DNA of 64,000 nt from Sphaerisporangium sp. TRM90804 (GTDB lineage: Bacteria > Actinomycetota > Actinomycetes > Streptosporangiales > Streptosporangiaceae): NCBI RefSeq assembly GCF_029846175.1, contig NZ_JARWAC010000011.1, positions 186,001 to 250,000 on the forward strand, given 5' to 3'. The notes under the pieces are model-generated. The model was not told the origin of the DNA. It was given only the letters and a program-made list of their open reading frames with translations, and ran no database searches. This document shows positions 15,867-27,622 of this stretch, piece after piece. The position numbers were made by a program, and so were the translations under genes. Each line of letters begins with the position of its first letter. Position 1 is the first letter of the stretch.

Positions 15867-17060
15867 TCAGCACCGGTTGATCCGGGAGTTCACCAGGTTG
15901 ATGTTGCGGATGACGATGTTGGTCCCGCAGGGGCTCTCGGTGATGGCCGAGTTCGTCAGGGTGAGGTTCTGGATCGTCACGTTGGACGTCACGGGGAACT
16001 CCGCGCGCGAGGCGATGCGCACGTCAGAGCCGTTCACCGAGCCGCTCTGGCCGGCGATCGTGACGTTGTGGCAGTTCTCGATCAGGATCGAGTTGCTGCC
16101 GGTCTGCGCGATGTCCACCCGGTCGATGACGGCGCCGCCGCTCTCGGAGACGCAGAACACGCCGCGTCCGCCGCCCCGGGCGACCACCGATCCGACGCGG
16201 ACGTTGGTCGGGTAGGAGCTGCCGATCCGGCCGTTGCGGTTGGCCATGCGGAACGCCGCGTACCCCGTCCCGGTGCCGGCGCCCTGCGCGTCCACCGTGC
16301 CGACGGTGGCGTTGATCGTGTCGTTGAACAGCAGCCCGGACTGGCCGGTGTTGCGCGCCGTCACGGTGCCGATGGTGATGCCGTCCACGCCGTAGGTCTC
16401 GACGCCGTGGCTGTTGCCGCCGGAGGCGTAGACGTTGTCGATCCGCACGTTCCTGGTCCGCACGTTGCGGTTGCTGTGATTGTCGATGCGGATGCCGAGG
16501 CCCGCCGAGCCGAGCCGCAGGTCCATCTGGCCCAGGGTGATGTTGGTGCCGTTGCGGACGAAGACCCCGAAGTACGGCGAGCCGGTGACGTTGAGCCAGG
16601 TCACCTCGACGTCGGTGACGTTCTGGGCGCGGACGACGGCGTTGTTGGCGCCGATGGTCCCGGACACGTTGATCGTCCCGCACACCTCGAGCACGGTGTA
16701 GCTGGGCAGGTCGAGCGACTGGTTGGCGTTCATCGAGCCCGAGCCGCGGACGATGACCTTCTGCTTGTAGGTGCGCCCGGAGGTGAGGCTGCCCACCGCC
16801 CGCCGCATCGCCTCGATCATGCTGGCGCCGGTGTACAGCGTGCTGCCGCCGTTGCGCGCCGTCCAGGTGCCGCCGCTCAGCACGGCCTCCGCGTTGCCCG
16901 TGCCGCTGCCGCAGGCCGCTGCCGCCGCGGCGGAGGCCGGCGCCGTGAGCGCGGGGCCGCCGGCGAGCGTGCCGGCCGCGGCCAGCAGGAGGGCGGCGAG
17001 AGCGGTGCGCGCGCGGCGGGCGCCGCCGTTCCCGCCTTCGTGCCGGAGTTCGGTGTTCAC
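15867..17060 (-). CDS. secreted right-handed beta-helix protein
   Basis: This 397-aa protein has a basic N-terminus, a hydrophobic signal segment (about residues 18-45, ending PASAAAAA) and a mature part of about 350 residues made of short repeated strands rich in NVT, IDN and GNS turns (VTDVEVTWLNVTGSPYFGVF and similar). This is the pattern of a pectate-lyase-like right-handed parallel beta-helix. Four cysteines may form two bridges. Such proteins are usually polysaccharide lyases or glycosidases; no catalytic set can be assigned by eye. The GTG at 17060 follows GGGAG and directly precedes the signal peptide; the longer frame to 17195 has no ribosome site. Confidence 0.75.
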   Translation of the reverse strand: MNTELRHEGGNGGARRARTALAALLLAAAGTLAGGPALTAPASAAAAAACGSGTGNAEAVLSGGTWTARNGGSTLYTGASMIEAMRRAVGSLTSGRTYKQKVIVRGSGSMNANQSLDLPSYTVLEVCGTINVSGTIGANNAVVRAQNVTDVEVTWLNVTGSPYFGVFVRNGTNITLGQMDLRLGSAGLGIRIDNHSNRNVRTRNVRIDNVYASGGNSHGVETYGVDGITIGTVTARNTGQSGLLFNDTINATVGTVDAQGAGTGTGYAAFRMANRNGRIGSSYPTNVRVGSVVARGGGRGVFCVSESGGAVIDRVDIAQTGSNSILIENCHNVTIAGQSGSVNGSDVRIASRAEFPVTSNVTIQNLTLTNSAITESPCGTNIVIRNINLVNSRINRC

Positions 17061-17278
17061 AGGTTCACTACTCCCATCAGGAGGGCTGGAAATCGATCCC
17101 AGCGGGGAGGCGACGAGACCCGCGATCCGCCGTTCGGCTGGCGTCCAAACGAAGTCACCGCTGTTCGGAGTGGATCCCGACCCCAGCCAGCGCACCCACT
17201 TTCCCGTCAGGAGTCAACCGGGCGCGGCTGGGCCCTCCCGCCACCTGCGGCGTTGCCCGAAACTTTCAGGCCCGGCGG

Positions 17279-18121
17279 TCAGGCGCCCCGCGACTCGGGC
17301 CGCCGGGCGGCCAGACGGTCGAGGAAGGGGGTGACCACGGCGGCCAGCCGTCCGGCGGCGGCGTAGTTGACGTTGTGCGGGCTGGACGGGACGACGGCGA
17401 GCTCCCCGCGCGGCAGCAGGCCGGTCACCTGCTCCGCCCACCGCTGCGGGATGATCGGTTCGAGGGCGCCGCGGGTCACGAGCACCGGCACGTCGATCAG
17501 GGGCAGTTTGCGTTCGACGGGGTCGCGCAGAGCCATGCGGAACGTCAGCGCCACCCGGCGCGGCCCCGCGTCGATGACGTCGCGCAGGAGGATCGGGGCC
17601 TGGGAGGGGTCCTCGTGGCGCACGTCGCGCAGCGCCCGCAGGATCTGCCGGGGCGCGGTGCGCCCGCGCGCGTCCATGGTGGGCCCGGCGAGCACCAGGC
17701 CCCGCACGAGCGCCGGGTGGCGGACGGCGAGGTCGACGGCGACCTGGCAGCCGAAGGAGTTCCCCACCAGCACCGCCGGGCCGGTGCCCGTCACCGTCAG
17801 CCATTCGGCGAGCCGGTCCGTGAGCTCGGGCAGCTCCAGGACCGAGCCGGGGTCGTCGCTGAGGCCGAAACCCGGCAGATCGATGGCGCTCACCCGGTAC
17901 CGGCCGGCCAGGTGCGCGGCGAACGGCATCATGTACCGGTGCGACACCGCCAGGCCGTGCACGAGCACCACCGCGAGAGCGCCGGGTGGCGCCTTCCGCG
18001 ACGCCCGGTGGTGAATGCGTGCCCCCTGGACGGCCGTCCAGCGGCTCACGAAATCCGGGCCGTCCCGGGGGGCGCGCATCGAGAGCCCGTACGCCTCGCG
18101 CATCGCCGAGAGTGTTCGCAT
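17279..18121 (-). CDS. alpha/beta hydrolase
   Basis: This 280-aa cytoplasmic protein has the alpha/beta hydrolase core: oxyanion segment LVHGLAVS, the DLPGFGLSD strand turn, nucleophile elbow GNSFGCQ with S122, and a C-terminal histidine in SSPHNVNY. Family members cleave esters, amides or C-C bonds; the substrate is unknown. The ATG at 18121 is chosen because the frame further upstream lies inside the divergent hydrolase locus. A second ATG at 18103 is possible. It is divergent from a frameshifted hydrolase of the same superfamily. Confidence 0.88.
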   Translation of the reverse strand: MRTLSAMREAYGLSMRAPRDGPDFVSRWTAVQGARIHHRASRKAPPGALAVVLVHGLAVSHRYMMPFAAHLAGRYRVSAIDLPGFGLSDDPGSVLELPELTDRLAEWLTVTGTGPAVLVGNSFGCQVAVDLAVRHPALVRGLVLAGPTMDARGRTAPRQILRALRDVRHEDPSQAPILLRDVIDAGPRRVALTFRMALRDPVERKLPLIDVPVLVTRGALEPIIPQRWAEQVTGLLPRGELAVVPSSPHNVNYAAAGRLAAVVTPFLDRLAARRPESRGA

Positions 18122-18283
18122 GGGAGACTGCTTCACCCCCGACCCCGTTTGAAACCCGGGCCGTGGCCCACCGGCCGGGGCGTGTTCAGAGGGTCTGCCG
18201 GTGGGCGATGATTTCCTCCGCCGGCTGGAGTCCCATCCTCGTCGCCGCGCTCGCGGACGACCATCCGACGAAGGGCACCGGTC

Positions 18284-19095
18284 ATGACCACCACCCACAC
18301 CCTTGACGTCCCCGGCGCGCGCCTGCACTACGAGGTCCGCGGCGAGGGGCCGCTGCTGCTCATCATGGGGTCGCCCATGGCCGCCGCGGCCTTCGCGCCG
18401 CTGGCCGACGCGATGGCGGGCGACCACACCGTCGTCACCCACGACCCCCGGGGCATCGCCAACAGCAGCGTCGACGACCCCGAGCAGGACTCCACCCCCG
18501 AACTGCGCGCCGACGACGTCGCCGCCCTGATCGACGCCCTCGGAGCCGAGTCCGCCGACGTGTTCGGCAGCAGCGGCGGCGCGGTGACCGGGCTCGCGCT
18601 GGTCGCGCGGCATCCCGCCGGGTGCGCACCCTCGTGGCGCACGAGCCGCCCGTCCTCGACCTGCTGCCCGACGCCGCCGAGCGGCACGCCGCCACCGAGG
18701 ACATCATCCAGACCTTCCACCGCGACGGCATGGGGGCGGCGTTCGCGAAGTTCATGGCCACCGCCGGCTTCGACGTCGACGGCGACGAGGGCGCCCCCGG
18801 CCCGCCGCAGGGGGAGCCCTCGGCGCGGGACGTCGCCGACGCCGGCCGCTTCTTCGCCCATGAGCTCCGGGGAACCACCCGCTACGTGCCCGACATCGCG
18901 GCGCTGACGGCCGGCCCCGCCCGGGTCGTCGTCGGGATCGGCGCCACCTCGGGCGGCCTGCTCACCTACCGCACCTCCGCGGCGCTGGCCGAGTCGCTGG
19001 GCACGCCGATGGCCGAGTTCCCCGGCGACCACGGCGGCTTCATGGGCCAGCCGGAGGAGTTCGCCGAGGTCCTGCGCAAGGTGCTGGCAGGCTGA
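18284..19095 (+). pseudogene. frameshifted alpha/beta hydrolase
   Basis: The first frame (from ATG 18284) encodes an intact N-terminal half with HYEVRGEGPLLLIMG, DPRGIANSS and the nucleophile elbow FGSSGGA, then reads ALVARHPAG and turns into low-complexity sequence. The -1 frame picks up at once with VRTLVAHEPPVLDLLPDAAE and runs to GQPEEFAEVLRKVLAG-stop at 19095, including the expected catalytic GDHGGF histidine. Loss of one G or C near 18615 explains the break. Rejoined, the protein would be about 270 aa, normal for the family. It is a recent pseudogene or a sequencing error; no slippery sequence suggests programmed frameshifting. Confidence 0.8.
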
Positions 19096-19184
19096 ACCGA
19101 GGTGCCGCGAGGCGCCGGCGGCCTGAACCGCCCGCCGGCGCCCGCCGGCGAAACTGTCACCGCCGGCTGGCAGACTCGCCGAGC

Positions 19185-19640
19185 ATGAGCGACGACGTGC
19201 GGCTGAGGGAAGTCGAGCAGGCCGATCTCGAGCTGTTCTTCGAGCACGAGCACGACCCCGAGACGGTCCGGCGCTCGAAGTTCCCCGCGCGCGAGCGTGA
19301 AGCCTTCATGACCCACTGGGCCACGAAGATCCTGAGCGACCCCACGGTCCTGGTGCGTACGGCGACCGTCGACGGCCAGGCGGCGGGTCACGTCATCGCC
19401 TGGCCGGAGGGTGGCACGCGCTTCGTCGGCTACGTGTTCGGCCGCCGGTACTGGGGCCGCGGCATCGCCACCAAGGCCCTCACCCTCTTCCTCGAGATCG
19501 AGAAGTCCCGCCCCCTCCACGCCGACCCCTTCACCGGCAACACCGGCTCGGTCCGCTTATTGGAGAAATGCGGCTTCCACCGCACCGCCACCCTCTGGCA
19601 CGGCGAGAACGAACACATCCTCCTCACCCTCGACCGCTGA
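19185..19640 (+). CDS. GNAT acetyltransferase (RimJ/RimL-like)
   Basis: This 151-aa protein has the GNAT fold with acetyl-CoA-binding motif A as YVFGRRYWGRGIATKAL and the downstream TGNTGSVRLLEKCGF motif B, the pattern of RimJ/RimL-like N-acetyltransferases. Acceptor unknown. It is 89 bp after the frameshifted hydrolase and convergent with the GH16 gene, from which it is separated by about 240 bp holding a strong terminator. Confidence 0.88.
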   Translation: MSDDVRLREVEQADLELFFEHEHDPETVRRSKFPAREREAFMTHWATKILSDPTVLVRTATVDGQAAGHVIAWPEGGTRFVGYVFGRRYWGRGIATKALTLFLEIEKSRPLHADPFTGNTGSVRLLEKCGFHRTATLWHGENEHILLTLDR

Positions 19641-19831
19641 GCCCCTGTCATGGCCACTCATCAATGCCGCGCGAATGGCTCGCAGGCTCTTCTCCGGCAT
19701 AGGCAGGTCGGCGGGTGTGAAGTCCTGCGGTTGCGCCGTTATGCCCGGCTCCTCTCCTCGTCACCCAGAACCTACAGAGCGGGGTGGAGGCGGTCGTGGA
19801 TTCGGGGGGATGTCCGTCTGGTCGTGGGTGT

Positions 19832-19866
19832 GCGGAAGGCCGGCGCCGGGGCTGCCGGCCTTCCGC
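19832..19866 (-). terminator. terminator of the GH16 gene
   Basis: GCGGAAGGCCGGC and GCCGGCCTTCCGC form a perfect 13-bp stem with a 9-nt loop, 12 bp past the GH16 stop. The 170 bp between it and the acetyltransferase stop holds no recognisable gene. Confidence 0.85.
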
Positions 19867-19878
19867 GAGGGGGTCGGG

Positions 19879-21105
19879 TCAGGCGCGGGTCCACTTCTGG
19901 TTGGACGCACCGGTGCAGTCCCAGAGCTGGAGCTGGGCGCCGTTGGCGGTGTTGCGGTTGACGATGTCGACGCAGCGGTTGGCCGTCACGTTGACCAGGT
20001 CGCCGGCGCCGCTGAGCGTGAAGCGCTGGGCGCCGGTGCCGTTGCACGTGTAGAGCTGGACCGGCGTGCCGTTGGCGGTGCCGGCCGCCGCGGCGTCCAT
20101 GCACTTGCCCATGGCGCGGATCGTGCCGTCGCTGTTGATCGACCACTGCTGGGCGGCGCTGCCGTTGCAGTCCCACGTCTGCAGCCGTGCGCCGTCGGCG
20201 GGGTTGGCGCTCGGGATGTCGATGCAGCGGCCGCTCAGGTTGGACCTCAGCGCGGTGCCGGTTCCCGGCCCGTCGTTGGTCCACGCGGAGACGCGGACGT
20301 AGTCGATCAGCATGGTCTGCGGGAACGTGGTGCTGCTGTTCGGGTTGCCCGGCCAGTTGCCGCCGACCGCCACGTTCAGGATCATGAAGAACGGGTGGTC
20401 GAACACCCACTGGTTGCCGCGGAGGTTGGACGGGGTGATGCGGAAGAACTCCGAGCCGTCCAGGTACCAGACGATGAGGTTCGGCGACCAGTCGACCCGG
20501 TAGTTGTGGAAGGCGTCGCCGAGCGGGGCGCCGATCGTGCGGCTGCCGCCGATGCCGCTGCCGCCGGAGTAGCCGGGCCCGTGCACGGTGCCGTGGACGG
20601 TGTTGGGCACGCTGCCGATGTTCTCCATGATGTCGATCTCGCCGGTGGTCGGCCAGTTGCCGCCGCCGAGCATCCAGAACGCCGGCCAGATGCCCTGACC
20701 CCTGGGGATCTTGATGCTGGCCTCGAAGCGGCCGTACGTCTGGGTGAACCTGTCGGCGGTCAGGATGCGCCCGGAGGTGTACTGGCAGGCGCCGTAGTGG
20801 CACTGCAGGTTGGACGGGTTCTCCCGGCGGGCGGTGATGGCGAGGTGCCCCTGCCCGTCGTGGTACACGTTGCGTGTCGAGTTGGTGTAGTACTGCAGCT
20901 CGTTGTTGCCCCAGCCGCTGCCGCCGATGTCGAACTTCCACTTGGAACCGTCGATTGACGTTCCCGCGGCGCCGTTGAACTCGTCGGCCCAGGTGACAGG
21001 GCCGATGGCGGCCTCGGCCCGATCATTGCCGTTGACGGCGACCAGGCTGGTGGCGAGGGTGACGATCATGGCTGCGGCCGTGAGGAGTAGCCGGGGTTTG
21101 CGCAT
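19879..21105 (-). CDS. secreted GH16 endo-beta-glucanase with ricin-type lectin domain
   Basis: This 408-aa secreted enzyme has a signal peptide (1-33), a GH16 catalytic domain (about 36-276) with active-site GEIDIME at 155-161 (nucleophile E156, acid/base E161), and a C-terminal ricin B/CBM13 beta-trefoil (about 284-408) with three sub-repeats marked by GRCIDI, GKCMDA and NRCVDI and matching Q-x-W segments. The motif type indicates a laminarinase-like endo-1,3-beta-glucanase acting on fungal or plant glucans. The start at 21105 is set by GGAGGTCTCC before the ATG. Promoter and terminator flank it as a single gene. Confidence 0.94.
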   Translation of the reverse strand: MRKPRLLLTAAAMIVTLATSLVAVNGNDRAEAAIGPVTWADEFNGAAGTSIDGSKWKFDIGGSGWGNNELQYYTNSTRNVYHDGQGHLAITARRENPSNLQCHYGACQYTSGRILTADRFTQTYGRFEASIKIPRGQGIWPAFWMLGGGNWPTTGEIDIMENIGSVPNTVHGTVHGPGYSGGSGIGGSRTIGAPLGDAFHNYRVDWSPNLIVWYLDGSEFFRITPSNLRGNQWVFDHPFFMILNVAVGGNWPGNPNSSTTFPQTMLIDYVRVSAWTNDGPGTGTALRSNLSGRCIDIPSANPADGARLQTWDCNGSAAQQWSINSDGTIRAMGKCMDAAAAGTANGTPVQLYTCNGTGAQRFTLSGAGDLVNVTANRCVDIVNRNTANGAQLQLWDCTGASNQKWTRA

Positions 21106-21224
21106 GGAGACCTCCGGTCTGTGGCCCTTACCAGGCACAGGCTTCCGGCCACCGTGATGGTGCCGAGGCGCGCGCCGCCGTGCCTTGTGCTGCCGGAAGT
21201 ACCTTGGGGGGTGAAATCAACAAG

Positions 21225-21270
21225 ATGTAACACCCTGGTCACATTCCTTGTCAATAGGAAGGTTTCTTTA
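21225..21270 (-). promoter_or_regulatory. GH16 promoter with AGGAA/TTTCT box
   Basis: On the minus strand TTGACA (complement of 21249-21254), an 18-bp spacer and TTACAT (complement of 21225-21230) form a good sigma-70 promoter. An imperfect dyad, TAGGAAGGTTTCTTTA (21255-21270), abuts the -35 and is AT-rich against its surroundings, a likely operator. The remaining 330 bp to the MDR gene start hold two TCACGTA-type repeats near 21387 and 21427 and no gene. Confidence 0.65.
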
Positions 21271-21603
21271 TTACAGCCGGAGTCGGCGTGCGGGGCAGGT
21301 GTGACCGTCGCGCACGCTCGCCGGCCCCCGGGTGGTCGAGGCGTCCAGGGGCGGGCGGGATGGTGACTCAACGTGACCGGGGGTGTTCACGTAATGCGCC
21401 GATCGTCGTACGCGCGTGAAGGGGAAATCACGTAGATTACCGATCGAAGTACCGAACGCACCTGGCCCTGACCCACAAATGCGTACGTCTCCCAAACCCT
21501 GGTCCGGTGTCCCCTGATCAACCGGGTAATGGGCTTTCCGCGCCCATGAGGCGGTTGAGCTGCCCCCTTTATCGCCGATGCCGTGACGGCGCAGGAGAAC
21601 ACC

Positions 21604-22608
21604 ATGAAGGCGGTCGTCCACGACTCGTACGGCTCACCCGACGTCCTGAGACTCCGGGAGATCGACATTCCGGCGGTCGGAGACGACGAGGTGCTCGTGC
21701 GCGTTCGCGCGGCCTCCGTCCATCCCGACGTCTGGCATGTGGTGAGCGGCCGGCCGTACGTCCTGCGCCTGATGGGGGCCGGGCTGCGCAGGCCGAGGAA
21801 CCCCGTTCCGGGAACGGACGTCGCCGGTCACGTGGAGTCGGTGGGAAAGAGCGTCACGCGGTTCAAGCCGGGCGACGAGGTGTTCGGCGAGACCCTGCGC
21901 GGCAACCAGTGGCGAAACGGCGGCGCGTTCGCCGAATACGTGTGCGCCCCGCAGGACGGCCTGGCGTTGAAGCCCGCCGGAGTCACCTTCGAGCAGGCGG
22001 CGGCCGTGCCGACCTCCGCGCTCATCGCCTTGCAGCACCTTCCCGCGAAGCGGCTGCGCCCGGGCGGGCGCGTGCTGGTCAACGGCGCCGGCGGCGGCGT
22101 CGGGTCCTTCGCCGTGCAGATCGCCAAGGCGTACGGGGCGACGGTGATCGGCGTCGACCACGGGGCCAAGCTCGACATGGTGCGGTCGCTCGGCGCCGAC
22201 CGTGTCATCGACTACACCCAGGAGGACTTCACCCGGGCGGGCGAGCGCTACGACCTGATCTTCGACGTTCCCGGCAACCACTCGTTCGCGGACTGCCGGC
22301 GCGTCCTCACGCCCGAAGGGACCTACGTGCTCATCGGGCACGACCACTTCGGCGGCGTGGGCGGCCGCTGGCTGGGAAGCCTGCCGCACTTCTCGAAGCT
22401 GATGGCGCTCTCGCTGTTCCGGGCCCAACTGCCGAAGCCGAGTTCGCCGCCGAGCAGGGAGGAATCAATGGCCGTCTTGGCGGAGCTCCTGGAAACGGGC
22501 AAGCTCACGCCGATCGTCGGCAGGACGTACCCGCTGAGCGAGGTTCCCGAGGCCATCCGCCATCTGGTCGAGGGCGAGGCTCAAGGGAAGATCGTCATCA
22601 CCGTGTAG
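21604..22608 (+). CDS. MDR-family NAD(P)-dependent oxidoreductase (quinone reductase-like)
   Basis: This 334-aa protein has a GroES-like N-terminal domain with a PGTDVAGHVESVG segment and a Rossmann domain with VNGAGGGVGSFAVQIAK. It lacks the structural-zinc cysteines of classical alcohol dehydrogenases, so a quinone oxidoreductase or enoyl-reductase-type activity using NADPH is likely. The ATG at 21604 follows AGGAGA by 7 nt; a GTG at 21583 would extend it by seven residues. It has no operon partners. Confidence 0.9.
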   Translation: MKAVVHDSYGSPDVLRLREIDIPAVGDDEVLVRVRAASVHPDVWHVVSGRPYVLRLMGAGLRRPRNPVPGTDVAGHVESVGKSVTRFKPGDEVFGETLRGNQWRNGGAFAEYVCAPQDGLALKPAGVTFEQAAAVPTSALIALQHLPAKRLRPGGRVLVNGAGGGVGSFAVQIAKAYGATVIGVDHGAKLDMVRSLGADRVIDYTQEDFTRAGERYDLIFDVPGNHSFADCRRVLTPEGTYVLIGHDHFGGVGGRWLGSLPHFSKLMALSLFRAQLPKPSSPPSREESMAVLAELLETGKLTPIVGRTYPLSEVPEAIRHLVEGEAQGKIVITV

Positions 22609-22826
22609 CCCGCGCCCGCTCGCTCAGCCGCGGGGCGGCGGAGGCGGGGCGACGTCGCCGGCCACAGGACATGCGGGTGCGGCACCGCGCACAGCGGTCG
22701 GACCCACGGTGACATGACGCGGCGCCACAGGGGTGCCGCGCGGTACACGCGGTCCACGCCGTCCGGCCGGGTCGACCGTCGGCGTGGGGGTGCTCGCGCT
22801 GTGTCCTTCACCGCGGTGCAGCGGTC

Positions 22827-23054
22827 TCAGAGCTTGTACAGCTTGTTGAAGGGCGTGGTGATCCGCTCCTGCCGCGAGCCGAAATCGACGAACACCGCGA
22901 CGTCGTCTTCTACACCGATGACGACGCCGAGGCCATATCGATCGTGGGTCACCTGGTCGTTCACGGTGAACCGCTCGGCCGGCGGAGCAGGGGGCGGGGG
23001 CTTGAAGGGACTTGTGGGCAGGTGGCGACGGGGCTCGCCGCTAGCTGACTTCAT
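22827..23054 (-). CDS. small basic-proline protein with SH3-like/CarD-type fold
   Basis: This 75-aa protein has a proline-rich N-terminal 30 residues and a compact beta domain, FTVNDQVTHDRYGLGVVIGV...VFVDFGSRQERITTPFNKLYKL. The VxHxxYGxGxV pattern is the Tudor/SH3-like fold seen at the C-terminus of UvrD-type helicases and in CarD-like proteins that bind RNA polymerase. It is common as a stand-alone short protein in actinomycetes, with role unknown. The ATG at 23054 has GGAGGGG directly upstream, which rules out the longer frame. Confidence 0.75.
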   Translation of the reverse strand: MKSASGEPRRHLPTSPFKPPPPAPPAERFTVNDQVTHDRYGLGVVIGVEDDVAVFVDFGSRQERITTPFNKLYKL

Positions 23055-23326
23055 CCCCTCCAGTATGTCCCGCCTGTGAGGACGCTCGCGACTGAAGACC
23101 CGCAAGCACGCCGAAAAATTCGTGTCCGGAACGACGATCAGCCCGCTGAGCTGGGCATTCGGGGTGAGAACGGGTGAGGGGAATCCACCCCCCGGCGCTC
23201 CCCCTGGAACCCCGCGCCGGCCTCGCCGTCCTGACCTGGGAAGACGGGCTGCTGCCACGCGAGGCCGTCAAGGCCGCCGGCGGACGGGGAGGTGCCCGCC
23301 GGGCTGACGCCTCTTATCCTGCGCGC

Positions 23327-24130
23327 ATGACGATCACAGACCAGGAGTTGGCCCGCGAAGCGGCACAGGCCGGAGCCGCCGTCGTGGCGGCCATGTACGG
23401 CGCGCCGCTGGCGCGCTTCCAGAAGTCCGCGCTCGACTTCGCCACGGCCGCCGACATCGAAGCCGAGAACGCCATCCTCGACGTCATCCGCACCGCCCGC
23501 CCGGACGACGCCGTGCTGGCCGAGGAGAGCGGGCACACCGGCTCGGAGGAGGCGGAGCGCGTGTGGCTCGTCGACCCCCTGTGCGGCACGCTGAACTACG
23601 CGGCGCGCAGCATGCTGGTCGCGGTGAACGTCACCCTGCGCGTGGGCTCGGAGATCACGGCGGCGGCCTCGGTCGACCCGTTCGCCGGCGAGACGTTCTG
23701 GACCGACGGCCATCACGCGTACGTCCGGCGCGACGGCGTGGACGAAGGGCTCACGCCGTCGCCCGACTCCCGGCTGGTGGACGTCAACCTCGATCCGCCT
23801 TTCCCCAACGATCCGGACTTCCGGGCCGCCGTGCTGCTCACCGAGACGGGGTTCATCGAGCGGTTCCGCGTCCGCGTCGTCTCCACCACCCTGGCGGTGG
23901 CCTGGGTCGCCGCCGGCCGGCGGGCCGCCTACGTCACCGACGGCCACCTGCGCGACAGCGTGCACTTCGCCGGCGGCATAGCGCTGTGCCAGGCCGCCGG
24001 ATGCGTGGTGACCGGCATCCACGGCCAGCCGTTGCACACCGGCGCCGGCGGCCTCGTCGTGGCGGCGGACCAGGAGACGCACGCCGCCTTGATCCAGCTC
24101 ATCGGCAACCAGTTCTCCCCGGGGCGGTAG
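23327..24130 (+). CDS. inositol monophosphatase-like protein with altered metal ligands
   Basis: This 267-aa protein has the inositol-monophosphatase fold: EESG at 66-69 (first metal ligand), DPLCGTLNY at 83-91 and DSVHFAGG at 210-217. In active family members the second motif is DPxDGT and the third is WDxAAG. Here C86 replaces the second aspartate and H213 replaces the third-motif aspartate, so two metal ligands are changed. It may be a divergent phosphatase or a non-catalytic member. The ATG at 23327 starts MTITDQEL just before helix 1; the longer frame upstream is a shadow. Confidence 0.8.
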   Translation: MTITDQELAREAAQAGAAVVAAMYGAPLARFQKSALDFATAADIEAENAILDVIRTARPDDAVLAEESGHTGSEEAERVWLVDPLCGTLNYAARSMLVAVNVTLRVGSEITAAASVDPFAGETFWTDGHHAYVRRDGVDEGLTPSPDSRLVDVNLDPPFPNDPDFRAAVLLTETGFIERFRVRVVSTTLAVAWVAAGRRAAYVTDGHLRDSVHFAGGIALCQAAGCVVTGIHGQPLHTGAGGLVVAADQETHAALIQLIGNQFSPGR

Positions 24131-24290
24131 CGCGCGCCTTCACCGTCGTCCCGCATTCAGAGGCGGGCGGAATACGGAACGGGACGTGCGCCGTAAGCCG
24201 GGAGTTTGTCCCGACCCGAACAAACACGAAATAGAGCTATAGGTTATGAAATCATTATCCGTGACCAAGAACTGAGGGAGGGATCACGCC

Positions 24291-24773
24291 ATGACGGTAA
24301 TCACGTCAGACAAGGACAGCCAGGCGTTGACGCTCACGTTCGTCGCCGAGTTCGACGCCAGCGCCGACCGTGTATGGCAGGTATGGCAGGACGCCCGTCA
24401 GGTGGAGCGGTGGTGGGGGCCGCCCACATGGCCGGCCACCTTCGAAGAGCACGACTTCACGGTCGGCGGCCGCTCCCGCTATCGCATGAACGGCCCGGAC
24501 GGGCAGGAGACGCGCGGCTGGTGGCGGATCACCGCGGTCGAGGCGCCGCACCGGCTGGAGTTCGACGACGGATTCGATGGCGAGGCCGCCGACCCGCTGG
24601 TCGCCATGGATCCGGCCCATATCGCCGTCACGATCGAGGAGATCGGGGAGGGTACCCGGATGACGACGGTCGCGTCGTACCCCACCGCGCAGCAACTCGA
24701 CACGGTGGTCTCGATGGGCGTGGTGGAAGGCATGCGCGAGGCGCTGGGTCAGATCGACGGCGTCCTCGCCTGA
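24291..24773 (+). CDS. SRPBCC (Aha1-like) ligand-binding protein
   Basis: This 160-aa protein has the START/Aha1 pattern: LTFVAEFDASADRVWQVWQD, then ERWWGPPTWPATFEEHDFTVGG, GWWRITAVEAPHRLEF, and a long C-terminal helix. SRPBCC folds bind hydrophobic ligands; in actinomycetes members of this type are often co-transcribed with ArsR regulators, but none is present here. GAGGGAGGGATCACGCC precedes the ATG. The 100 bp upstream are noticeably AT-rich and probably hold its promoter. A strong hairpin terminator follows. Confidence 0.85.
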   Translation: MTVITSDKDSQALTLTFVAEFDASADRVWQVWQDARQVERWWGPPTWPATFEEHDFTVGGRSRYRMNGPDGQETRGWWRITAVEAPHRLEFDDGFDGEAADPLVAMDPAHIAVTIEEIGEGTRMTTVASYPTAQQLDTVVSMGVVEGMREALGQIDGVLA

Positions 24774-24845
24774 CATCGCGCCATACGCGACCGGCCTCGC
24801 GACGCGAAACGCGGCGCGTGCCGGGAGAACGGCTTTCGAACGGCG

Positions 24846-24884
24846 GAAGGCCCGGGCCCGATCGACGTCGGGACCCGGGCCTTC
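24846..24884 (+). terminator. terminator after the SRPBCC gene
   Basis: GAAGGCCCGGG and CCCGGGCCTTC form an 11-bp perfect stem, continued inward by CCCGA/TCGGG. It isolates the SRPBCC gene from the uvrA-like gene. The following 258 bp (24885-25142) hold no gene, only the probable promoter region of the uvrA-like gene. Confidence 0.85.
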
Positions 24885-25142
24885 GCGTCCTCATCGCGCG
24901 GGGAATCGAGCCCCGCCGCCGGATCGGGACCGATCCGATCAGGAATCGAGAAGCGCCGGCCACCGGGCCGCGCATAGCGTGAGCGCATGGTCTGACGCCC
25001 CGGCCGCGCGGCCGGGGCCCGCGGACGCCCCGGGCCCAAACGGGGCGGAACCCGACATACCCTGCTCGGAGCCGGTCAGATCGAGCCAGGCGACGCCGAC
25101 GGAAGACCGCGAAAGCGGCCCCTCGCAACAGATGGAGACACG

Positions 25143-27542
<2,400 letters not shown>

Positions 27543-27622
27543 ACCCCCGGAACCGTCACAGAGGCGACGCTCGCCGGCGTTGACCCACAGGCCGATCCGA
27601 ACCGGCCCATAGGGTTTCTCAC

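Noticed and set aside
18600-18630. Programmed frameshift in the hydrolase
   Set aside because: No slippery heptamer or downstream structure specific to the site; a simple one-base loss explains it.
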